The position numbers and the translations under genes are program-made. Positions 7,965 through 14,923 of a DNA stretch of 18,196 nucleotides are shown here, in pieces. This stretch comes from Candidatus Woesebacteria bacterium (GTDB lineage Bacteria; Patescibacteriota; Microgenomatia; UBA8517; UBA10165). Location: assembly GCA_002686465.1 (NCBI GenBank), contig NZCP01000055.1, forward strand, positions 1-18,196, in the 5' to 3' direction. Under the pieces are notes generated by a model. The model was not told where the DNA came from. It searched no databases and saw only the letters and a list, made by a program, of their open reading frames with translations. Position 1 is the stretch's first letter, and the number at the start of each line of letters is the position of its first letter.

Positions 7965-9607
7965 CAATGAAAAAAGTTTTCCTAATCTGCATTTTAGTTC
8001 TGGCGGCGTTTTTACGCCTTTATAACCTAACTGCATTACCGGATATTAATGCTGACGAGGCCGCGATTGGATATAACGCCTATTCAATTCTTCAGACAGG
8101 CAAAGATGAACATGGCAACCCTTTCCCTATTCATTTTCAGTCTTTTGGTGACTATAAACCAGGACTCTATTTCTATATTGTCGTTCCTTTTGTTAGTATT
8201 TTAGGATTAAACGATCTGGCAGTTCGGCTTCCCGGAGCCATTTTGGGAATTGGGACCGTTTTTTTGGTTTGGCTGCTTGCCAGGCGGTTGTTTCCTAAAA
8301 TAGGTTGGTTTCCAGAAGTCGCGGCATTATTTTTGGCAATTTCCCCATGGCATATCCATTTCTCAAGAGGTGGGTGGGAAGTCAATGCTGCCGGGTTCTT
8401 TATCATCTTTGGCGTATGGTCTTTCATTAAAGGGTTAGAAGAGAAAAAATGGTTCTATGCATCGATCGCTCTATTTATTGCCTCGCTCTATACCTATCAC
8501 GCAGCCCGAATTATTACCCCCCTTCTTATAAGCGTGCTCTTTTGGGTTTATAGAGAAAAGCTACTTTGGGTAAAGCAGAAGTTTGTTTTACAGAAAAAAG
8601 TTTTAATTTGGGCCGCGGTTGGAATTTTTCTTACCATTCCCTTACTTATAGATTTTGTAGGCCCAGCTGGACTTTCTAGAGCGTCTGGTGTTGGACTCTT
8701 TGCTGACGAAGGGCCTTTTTGGAAGGCAAACGAGCAAAGAGGAGAACATGATAATATTCATGGAAAACTTGCTGTCTTTTTACACAACCGACCTCTAAAT
8801 TATGGAATTGCATTTTTTGAAAATTATGCAAAGCATTTTGACGGAAAATTTCTTTTCTTTTTGGGGGATGAGATACAAAGAGACAAGGTTCCTCGGTTCG
8901 GGCAGATGTATCTCATTGATCTTATTTTTCTTTTGATAGGTTTTATTTTTATAACCAGAAACTTTTCCAGATGGAAGATTATTATCGCTTGGCTTATTTT
9001 TGCTCCAATTCCGGCAGCACTCACCTTTCAATCTCCTCACGCACTTCGAGCACAAAGCATGGTAATACCACTTGTTATGATTAGTGCCTATGGAGCGGTA
9101 ATACTATTTTCTTGGCTGTCAAATCATATTAAACCAAAGCTTCTTCTTTTTTCTTGTTATTTGGTACTTATTACTTTTCTTTTTTGGGATTTCACCCGAT
9201 ATTTACACGAGTATCATGTATATATGGCCAAAACATATAATTTTTCCTCCCAATATGGGGTGAAAGAATTGGTAGAATATATCAAGAAGGATGGAGAACA
9301 GTTCAGCCAGATAATTGTGACCGACAGATATGATCAACCATACATTCTTTTTCTTTTCTATATGAAGTATCCGCCCGATAAGTTTCAGGGTGATCATACT
9401 CTAACACCCCGAGACAAATTCGGTTTTTCGACGGTTAGGGGGTTTGATAAATATAAATTTTTGTCGGTTAACTGGGATGAGATGAGAAATTTAAGAGATA
9501 CTATTCTCGTCGGTGCTCCAAACGAGATAAATGATATAGACGCCAATATTACCAAAAGGATTTATTTTCCAAGCGGGGACGTAGCTTTTGAAATAGTCCC
9601 ATTGTGA
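7961..9607 (+). CDS. GT39/PMT_2-like GT-C glycosyltransferase, second tandem copy
   Basis: A 548-residue paralogue of the preceding gene, with which it shares a 4-bp ATGA overlap. The catalytic acidic pair is D32-E33 in INADEAAIGYNAYSILQTG, followed by KDEHG and FQSFGDYKPGLYFY. LAISPWHIHFSRGGWEVN, AALTFQSPHALRAQSMVIPL and the C-terminal QIIVTDRYDQPYILFLFYMKYPP repeat the layout of its neighbour. About ten membrane helices are apparent. The presumed role is the same: polyprenyl-phosphate sugar transfer outside the membrane. Sequence differences in the C-terminal domain may mean a different acceptor. The start could also be the ATG two codons later (7967). Confidence 0.87.
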   Translation: MTMKKVFLICILVLAAFLRLYNLTALPDINADEAAIGYNAYSILQTGKDEHGNPFPIHFQSFGDYKPGLYFYIVVPFVSILGLNDLAVRLPGAILGIGTVFLVWLLARRLFPKIGWFPEVAALFLAISPWHIHFSRGGWEVNAAGFFIIFGVWSFIKGLEEKKWFYASIALFIASLYTYHAARIITPLLISVLFWVYREKLLWVKQKFVLQKKVLIWAAVGIFLTIPLLIDFVGPAGLSRASGVGLFADEGPFWKANEQRGEHDNIHGKLAVFLHNRPLNYGIAFFENYAKHFDGKFLFFLGDEIQRDKVPRFGQMYLIDLIFLLIGFIFITRNFSRWKIIIAWLIFAPIPAALTFQSPHALRAQSMVIPLVMISAYGAVILFSWLSNHIKPKLLLFSCYLVLITFLFWDFTRYLHEYHVYMAKTYNFSSQYGVKELVEYIKKDGEQFSQIIVTDRYDQPYILFLFYMKYPPDKFQGDHTLTPRDKFGFSTVRGFDKYKFLSVNWDEMRNLRDTILVGAPNEINDIDANITKRIYFPSGDVAFEIVPL

Positions 9608-9636
9608 ATATAGCATCTGCTTTAGATAAATTTATC

Positions 9637-10509
9637 ATGAAAAAAATATCAGTAGTTCTGGCAACACGTAACGAGGAGGAAAATATTGGTCCTTGCTTGG
9701 AGTCTGTAAAGGGGATAGCAAGTGAAATTGTAGTTGTCGACGAGCATTCAACGGATCGAACTCGCGAGATTGCAAAATCATATGGAGCTCGTGTGTACCA
9801 AGAACCCCATCACAACATTTTCCATATAACTAAACAAAAAGCTATGGATTATGCAACCGGTGAGTGGATTCTACAACTTGATGCCGATGAGAGGGTGAGC
9901 CCTAAGCTTGCAGAAGAAATAAAAACGGTTATCAACCTTGATCGTGAGGGACTTGAAGAGCACGATCGTAAAGTGGGGATGAACAGGATTTTTGTACGCC
10001 ACCAAAGGATCATAGAAGAAAGAGATGGGAAGGTAGGAACTGAGGGTGGGGAAATAGTAGCATTTTTTATACCCCGCAGGAATTATTTTTTGGGACGAGC
10101 AATGAAATATGCAGGGACGTATCCGGATGGTGTTATCCGCTTGGGAAAAAATGGCAAGGTGCACCTTCCAGCCAAGAGCGTTCATGAACAAATAAATATA
10201 AAAGGAAGAGTATCTTGGTTTGAAAATGATCTTGTACATTTGAGCCACCCGACATTCCATAAATATATGGAAGGCATGAACAGGTATACCTCGTTGACAG
10301 CCGCGGAGCTCCAAAAAGCACATGTGGGTTTGGGAGTTTTTACGTTTTTGAACTATATGTTTTTAAAACCTTTTTTTGTTTTTCTTAAGTTATACTTTCG
10401 TTACAAAGGGTTGTTGGATATGTTCCCTGGCTTCGTTTGGTCTCTATTCTCGGCTTTGCATTTTCCTACGGCCTACTTAAAATATATGGAAAGTCAGAAA
10501 AATGGTTAA
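9637..10509 (+). CDS. GT2-family glycosyltransferase, WaaE/KdtX-like
   Basis: This 290-residue GT-A fold transferase acts in the cytoplasm or at the inner face of the membrane. It starts with KKISVVLATRNEEENIGPCLESV, followed by VVVDEHSTDRT (nucleotide-sugar binding, D35) and ILQLDADERVSP with the metal-binding DAD at 82-84. FFIPRRNYFLGR, GTYPDGVIRL and the late VHEQINIKGRVSWFENDLVHLSHP give the layout of WaaE-like enzymes, which add a sugar to a lipid-linked core. A charged segment of about 40 residues between DADER and FFIPRR looks longer than usual and contains HDRKVGM and RDGKVGT. I chose the ATG at 9637 because the conserved domain begins there; an in-frame GTG at 9604 overlaps the previous stop by 4 bp and adds 11 residues. 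There is no clear SD. Confidence 0.88.
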   Translation: MKKISVVLATRNEEENIGPCLESVKGIASEIVVVDEHSTDRTREIAKSYGARVYQEPHHNIFHITKQKAMDYATGEWILQLDADERVSPKLAEEIKTVINLDREGLEEHDRKVGMNRIFVRHQRIIEERDGKVGTEGGEIVAFFIPRRNYFLGRAMKYAGTYPDGVIRLGKNGKVHLPAKSVHEQINIKGRVSWFENDLVHLSHPTFHKYMEGMNRYTSLTAAELQKAHVGLGVFTFLNYMFLKPFFVFLKLYFRYKGLLDMFPGFVWSLFSALHFPTAYLKYMESQKNG

Positions 10510-11566
10510 CATTAGAGCGGCAATTGATACAAGTTCCTTGACAAGTGGGCATTCTGTTCGTGGTATAGGTGTTCATACACGAGAGCTTGTTGGGCAACTC
10601 ACGGGCAAAAAATGGAAGGGGATTAAAATCGAATCGGTTGATTTTACAAGATCTGACTTAACAAGGTATGATATTGTCCATTATTCTTACTTCCACCCTC
10701 ACTTTTTAACTCTACCTTTTAAAAAGCTTGCAAAAATGGTGGTGACGATTCATGATCTGATCCCCTTGATATACCCTAAATACTATCCACCAGGTTTGAA
10801 AGGAGACTTGAAATTTCTGGTCCAGAAATTTCTAGTTAGAAGGGCGGATGCTATTATTACGATTTCTGAGACTTCTAAAAAAGATATTGTTAGGTTTTTA
10901 GGTGTACCGGAAGATAAGATACATGTTGTTTATCTTGCTCCAAAAAAACAGTTTGAACAGCTGAAGGCTGGTGGTTGGCAAGAAAAGATCAGAAAACATT
11001 ACCATCTTCCAAGTCGCTTCGTACTTTATGTTGGTGATGTTAATTACAATAAGAATTTGAATGCACTTGCCAGGGCATGTAAACTGGCAAAGGTTACACT
11101 TGTGATTGTTGGAAAACAAGCCGTTGAGGAAAACTTCAATCGTGCTCATCCCGAAAATCAGACCCTGGCTCGTTTAATTAACAAGTATGGCAAGGATCCA
11201 GGGGTGATACGCTTAGGGTTTGTTCCAGATGAGGAGTTAGTCAAGCTTTATAACTTAGCAACTGTCTATTGTCAGCCCTCGCTCTATGAAGGGTTTGGTC
11301 TGCCGGTTCTTGAGGCAATGGCGTGTGGTTGCCCAACTGTTGCAGCGAGGTCTCAATCTCTTGTGGAAATTGCAGAGGGTGCCGCCATCTTTGTCGATCC
11401 AAAAGTCCCAGCCAATATTGCCAGTGGGTTAAAAAAGGTTATGTCCAACAGTAGTTTACAAAAAGACCTAATTAGTAAGGGATTGGAACATGTTAAAAAG
11501 TTTTCTTGGGATAGTGTTGCTGATGAAACTATTAAAGTCTATCAGAAAGTGGTTAGTCAATCCTAA
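10502..11566 (+). CDS. GT4-family glycosyltransferase (GT-B fold)
   Basis: This 354-residue retaining transferase probably adds a hexose to a growing lipid-linked glycan in the cytoplasm. The N-terminal half has the glycine loop SVRGIGVHTREL (residues 18-29) and VVTIHDLIPLIYPKYYP (80-96). The linker has ADAIITISETSKKDIVRFLGV. The C-terminal half has RFVLYVGDVNYNKNL and the nucleotide-sugar signature YEGFGLPVLEAMACGCPTV, with the conserved EX7E glutamates at E263 and E271. The position often held by arginine in GxR..K is aspartate here (YVGDVNYNKN). The start overlaps the previous gene by 8 bp and the weak purine stretch GGAAAG precedes it. A nucleotide-mannose donor would fit the closest family type (WbaZ-like), but this is a guess. 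Confidence 0.88.
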   Translation: MVNIRAAIDTSSLTSGHSVRGIGVHTRELVGQLTGKKWKGIKIESVDFTRSDLTRYDIVHYSYFHPHFLTLPFKKLAKMVVTIHDLIPLIYPKYYPPGLKGDLKFLVQKFLVRRADAIITISETSKKDIVRFLGVPEDKIHVVYLAPKKQFEQLKAGGWQEKIRKHYHLPSRFVLYVGDVNYNKNLNALARACKLAKVTLVIVGKQAVEENFNRAHPENQTLARLINKYGKDPGVIRLGFVPDEELVKLYNLATVYCQPSLYEGFGLPVLEAMACGCPTVAARSQSLVEIAEGAAIFVDPKVPANIASGLKKVMSNSSLQKDLISKGLEHVKKFSWDSVADETIKVYQKVVSQS

Positions 11567-12791
11567 AAAGAGTCAAGTTATTCTACTGTTTCTTGCATGG
11601 AAAATTTGGATTCTTGTCTTTGCTCTTTTAGGTTTGGTTTTTCTTCCTTGGCATAGTTCTGCCTTTTTTGGTGGGGGAATAGAAAATTATTCCCAATACC
11701 CTCTTTTTTTGGGATGGGCTAACTTTGATGGTGGGCAATATTTATCGATTGCCCAAAGAGGGTATATAGTCTCTCAACACTCCTACTTTCCACTCTACCC
11801 ATACCTTATGCACATTTTGGCACCTAACTCTCTCTTTTTTCTGAGTTTGGCTGGACTCGCAATTTCCCACATTGCTTTTTTCGCAAGTTTGGTCTTGTTT
11901 TGGCATCTGCTTCGTTTGGATTACACAGAAAAAGTATCGTTTATTGTAATTGTCACTCTTTTGGTCTTTCCAACTTCCTTTTACTTTGGTGCTGTTTATA
12001 CAGAATCCTTGTTTTTGTTTTTAGCTCTGGCCACCTTTTATGCGGCAAGAAAAGGGAATTGGCTCATAGCAGGATTGTGTGGAGCTGTCGCATCAGCAAC
12101 AAGGATATATGGAATCCTGCTCCTTCCTGCCCTCTTTTTTGAATGGTTTTACCAAAGAGAGCTTTTAGGGATGCAACCAAGAACCCTCAGAGGCTTCTTC
12201 TTTTTTCTTCCTGATGCATTGCGCCAGAAAATTCACGAGGTTGCAGAAAAACTAAAGAAGAGCGTGGGAGTTTCTTACTGGCCTCTCCTTCCATTACTCA
12301 TCATTCCTTTAGGACTGCTGGCCTATATGTCATATTTGGCAAGTACGACAGGTGACCCTTTTGCCTTCTATACGGAACTTGCAACTTTTGGTGAACAACG
12401 TGGAGGAGGGAAAATTGTGCTTCTTTACCAAGTATTTTGGAGATACTTTAAGATGATTTTTACTGTTACCAAGTCTGATCCCATATATTTTACTATTTTA
12501 ATGGAGCTTGCTACTGCAATTCTGGCGCTCTCTCTTCTGATGTGGGGGTACTTGAAAAAAGTAAGGCCTTCGTATCTGGTTTTTGCCGCTTTGGGGTATA
12601 TTCTACCGACGCTCACCGGCAGTTTTAGCTCTCTTCCTCGTTATGTTTTAGTTCTTTTTCCCTTGTTTATAATTTTAGGACTATTCCTCTCGAAGAGGAG
12701 CAATCTTGTTAAGATTGTCTTACTTAGTATTTCTGCCATACTCCTGGCTATCGAAACTATACTTTTTATTAAAGGATATTGGGTAGCCTAA
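11523..12791 (+). CDS. PIG-V-like GT-C mannosyltransferase
   Basis: A 422-residue polytopic membrane protein matching the PIG-V/Mannosyl_trans2 pattern: WANFDGGQYLSIAQRGY with the presumed catalytic aspartate at D69, then YFPLYPYL, then FPTSFYFGAVYTESLFLFLALATFYAARKGNW and CGAVASATRIYGILLLP. Eukaryotic PIG-V adds mannose from dolichol-phosphate-mannose to GPI precursors. Bacterial relatives are presumed to use polyprenyl-phosphate sugars, which fits the DPM1-like gene two genes downstream. A basic loop near residues 155-180 (QPRTLRG...RQKIHEVAEKLKK) is probably cytoplasmic. The start is uncertain. The ATG at 11523 gives a basic leader (MKLLKSIRKW) and a 44-bp overlap with the GT4 gene. The ATG at 11490 would overlap by 77 bp. 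No SD supports either. Confidence 0.82.
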   Translation: MKLLKSIRKWLVNPKKSQVILLFLAWKIWILVFALLGLVFLPWHSSAFFGGGIENYSQYPLFLGWANFDGGQYLSIAQRGYIVSQHSYFPLYPYLMHILAPNSLFFLSLAGLAISHIAFFASLVLFWHLLRLDYTEKVSFIVIVTLLVFPTSFYFGAVYTESLFLFLALATFYAARKGNWLIAGLCGAVASATRIYGILLLPALFFEWFYQRELLGMQPRTLRGFFFFLPDALRQKIHEVAEKLKKSVGVSYWPLLPLLIIPLGLLAYMSYLASTTGDPFAFYTELATFGEQRGGGKIVLLYQVFWRYFKMIFTVTKSDPIYFTILMELATAILALSLLMWGYLKKVRPSYLVFAALGYILPTLTGSFSSLPRYVLVLFPLFIILGLFLSKRSNLVKIVLLSISAILLAIETILFIKGYWVA

Positions 12792-14053
12792 TGGGAATAT
12801 TAAATATCAAATCGCAAATATCAAATATCATAAGGCATCCACTCTTAGTAGGAAGCCTGACTATGGTTGTGGGCAGTAATCTCTATAATCTTGGACAGTT
12901 TATTTATCATTTTTTGGCAGGCAGGCTTTTAGGGAAAGTTGCCTATGGGGACGTTGCCGTAATGGTTTCTATTTTGGGGTTTGTTTCAGTTCTGCAACTG
13001 GCTATGGGTTTAACTGTTGTTAAATTCGTAGCTTCCCAAAAGGGCAAGGCTGCTATTTCTAATTTGGTGAAATGGGTTAATCAGTGGAGCGTTTTGCTTG
13101 GGGTGTTTGTTGCTCTTCTGGCTGTTGTCCTATCGCCGTTTCTTGTTGGGTTCTTAAAGATTACTCAACCGACCGCATTTTACCTTCTTATCCCGGCACT
13201 CTTCTTTTTTGTTATGGCCAATAACGGAAGGTCTATCTTGCAAGGGTTGTTGTTATTTGATAAGTATGTTTTAAGTCTACTAGTAGAAATAGCTGTTAAA
13301 GTTGTCTTAACTGTAATTTTGATCCTTGCCGGCTTTGCCGTTTTTGGAGCAGTAGGGGCAATTTTAGTTGCAATAGTTGCATCCTATTTAGTCACGCGAG
13401 TTTACTTATCCCCATACCTTCAAGGAAAACGTGGGGACAGACCGCAAATAGCCCCATTAATCAAATACTCTCTCCCTGTTTTTATACAAGGTCTTGCGTT
13501 GACATCTATGTATTCAGCAGATCTTATTTTAGTTAAGCATTTTTTTTCACCGGAGGAAGCAGGAATCTATGCCTCCACAGCAATCTTGGGGAGGGTTGTA
13601 TTTTTCAGCGCATCGCCGATTATCCATGTTATGTTCCCGCTTGTGTCCAAACGCTATTCTCACGGACTGCCATACCATAAAATTTTTTACTTAAGCGTTT
13701 TAACCGTTGGAGCTCTTGCGAGTCTCGCGGTTTTGTTTTACTTTTTCTTTCCAGAAATAGCGATTAACATTCTCTACGGGGCTGGTTTCTTGGCTGGTGC
13801 ACCACTTCTTTGGTGGTTTGGGATTTTTATGGGATTGCTTGCTCTCTCGATGTTATTTATACAATTCTACCTTTCAATTGGAAAAACGAAAATAGTCTCA
13901 TTGTTTGCTGCAGCCGCGATAATACAAGTCACCCTTATTTGGTTTATTCATCCAAATCTCTTGACAGTTATACAGATTTCGATTGTTACGACTGCTTTAC
14001 TGCTGATAGGCCTTCTTGTATACTTCCCGTATCATCACCGGAGGCTAAGATGA
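12791..14053 (+). CDS. Wzx-type polysaccharide flippase (MATE/MOP superfamily)
   Basis: This 420-residue protein with about 12 membrane helices has the pattern of lipid-linked oligosaccharide flippases: an N-terminal GSNLYNLGQFIYHFLAGRLLGKVAYGDVAVMVSILGF, a middle LIKYSLPVFIQGLALTSMYSADLILVKHFFSPEEAGIYASTAILGRVVFF, and NILYGAGFLAGAPLLWWFGIF later. Such proteins move undecaprenyl-linked glycans across the membrane. It would link the cytosolic GT2/GT4 enzymes to the outward-facing GT-C enzymes encoded in the same operon. The ATG at 12791 shares one base with the upstream stop (TAATG); an in-frame TTG at 12779 is less likely. Codons 4-13 are made of a 7-bp tandem repeat, giving the polar leader MGILNIKSQISNI. 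There is no good SD. Confidence 0.88.
   Translation: MGILNIKSQISNIIRHPLLVGSLTMVVGSNLYNLGQFIYHFLAGRLLGKVAYGDVAVMVSILGFVSVLQLAMGLTVVKFVASQKGKAAISNLVKWVNQWSVLLGVFVALLAVVLSPFLVGFLKITQPTAFYLLIPALFFFVMANNGRSILQGLLLFDKYVLSLLVEIAVKVVLTVILILAGFAVFGAVGAILVAIVASYLVTRVYLSPYLQGKRGDRPQIAPLIKYSLPVFIQGLALTSMYSADLILVKHFFSPEEAGIYASTAILGRVVFFSASPIIHVMFPLVSKRYSHGLPYHKIFYLSVLTVGALASLAVLFYFFFPEIAINILYGAGFLAGAPLLWWFGIFMGLLALSMLFIQFYLSIGKTKIVSLFAAAAIIQVTLIWFIHPNLLTVIQISIVTTALLLIGLLVYFPYHHRRLR
12802..12829 (+). repeat. Four-unit 7-bp tandem repeat at the start of the flippase gene
   Basis: Four consecutive heptamers: AAATATC (12802-12808), AAATCGC (12809-12815), AAATATC (12816-12822), AAATATC (12823-12829). They occupy codons 4-13. 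Because 7 is not a multiple of 3, gain or loss of one unit would shift the reading frame of nearly the whole protein. Confidence 0.75.
14040..14044 (+). promoter_or_regulatory. Shine-Dalgarno sequence, GGAGG, deciding a start
   Basis: GGAGG, the strongest SD in the window, lies 5 bases before the ATG at 14050. It settles the start of the DPM1-like gene, whose frame is open far upstream to 13810, inside the flippase gene. Confidence 0.8.
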
Positions 14054-14856
14054 AAAAAGGTTTCGTATCTGTCATCATTCCAGCATATCGGCAAGAGCGA
14101 ACCATCGTTCGTGATCTCCGTTCAATAAAAAGGGCTGTTGACAACCTAAATATTCCGTATGAAATTATTTGCGTTATTGATGGGCGGATCGACAAGACTT
14201 TTTCCGAGGCTCACAAATTTGCCAGAGATAACTCTCGTATGCAAGTAGTGGGTTATAAAGAGAATAGGGGAAAAGGATATGCAGTTCGTTATGGAATGGC
14301 AAAAAGTAAAGGGGATATCATTGCTTTTATTGATGCGGGGATGGATTTAGATCCTAACGGTCTTAATATGTGTTTGGAACATTTTTATTGGTACAGCGCT
14401 GATGTTGTTGTCGGTTCGAAACGTCACCCAGCGTCAAAGGTTTATTATCCGTGGCAGAGAAGGGTGTTGTCTTGGGGGTATCAAATGTTGGTTCGGATTC
14501 TTTTTGGTCTTAATATAAAAGACACACAGGTGGGTTTAAAATTTTTCAGGCGGGCGGTTTTAGAGAAAACCCTGCCGCGACTACTGGTTAAAGCCTTTGC
14601 ATTTGATATAGAAATGCTTGCAGTTGCAAATTACCTTGGTTTCAAAAAAATCTACGAAGCTCCAGTGGAAATTAAGATGCAATTTGGCGGAGCCTCATCT
14701 GTTACATCCAAGGGATTTTTCAAGACTCTACTTCATATGCTCCGGGATACGTTGGCTGTTTTTTACAGACTTCGTATTCTTCGATATTATTCGGATAAAA
14801 ATCAGAGAAAATGGAAATACGACCCTGATCTTGATTTCAGGGTAAATGTAGGCTAA
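14050..14856 (+). CDS. DPM1-like polyprenyl-phosphate sugar synthase (GT2)
   Basis: This 268-residue GT2 enzyme probably transfers a hexose (mannose or glucose) from a nucleotide sugar to polyprenyl phosphate at the inner face of the membrane, making the donor for the GT-C enzymes nearby. KGFVSVIIPAYRQERTIVRDL is followed by VIDGRIDKT (D44), NRGKGYAVRYGMAKSKGDIIAFIDAGMDLDP, VVGSKRHPASK..YPWQRRVLSWGYQMLVRILFGL, DTQVGLKFF and AFAFDIEMLAVA, in the order seen in DPM1/ALG5-type synthases. No C-terminal membrane helices are present, as in the short forms of the family. The usual DAD metal motif reads DAGMD (95-99) here. The start overlaps the flippase stop by 4 bp (ATGA) with GGAGG upstream. It is the last gene of the overlapping cluster. 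Confidence 0.85.
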   Translation: MKKGFVSVIIPAYRQERTIVRDLRSIKRAVDNLNIPYEIICVIDGRIDKTFSEAHKFARDNSRMQVVGYKENRGKGYAVRYGMAKSKGDIIAFIDAGMDLDPNGLNMCLEHFYWYSADVVVGSKRHPASKVYYPWQRRVLSWGYQMLVRILFGLNIKDTQVGLKFFRRAVLEKTLPRLLVKAFAFDIEMLAVANYLGFKKIYEAPVEIKMQFGGASSVTSKGFFKTLLHMLRDTLAVFYRLRILRYYSDKNQRKWKYDPDLDFRVNVG

Positions 14857-14869
14857 AGCAGGCTTCATT

Positions 14870-14899
14870 TTGAGATACTTCACCCAAAACAGGTACAAT
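14870..14899 (+). promoter_or_regulatory. Candidate sigma70-type promoter
   Basis: TTGAGA (14870-14875) and TACAAT (14894-14899) are separated by 18 bases, within the 67-bp gap after the overlapping cluster. Transcription would start near 14906, just before AAGGA (14911-14915), a possible SD placed 8 bases from the ATG at 14924. This suggests a separate transcription unit for the last genes. Confidence 0.5.
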
Positions 14900-14923
14900 G
14901 TAGCTTGAGTAAGGATTATTATA

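Noticed and set aside
13810..14049. Upstream extension of the DPM1-like gene inside the flippase gene
   Set aside because: The translated extension is not like any GT2 N-terminus, while the GGAGG before the ATG at 14050 and the conserved domain start fix the true start.
14823..14842. CCCTGA/TCAGGG hairpin near the end of the DPM1-like gene as a terminator
   Set aside because: It lies within the coding sequence, has an 8-base loop and no T-run.
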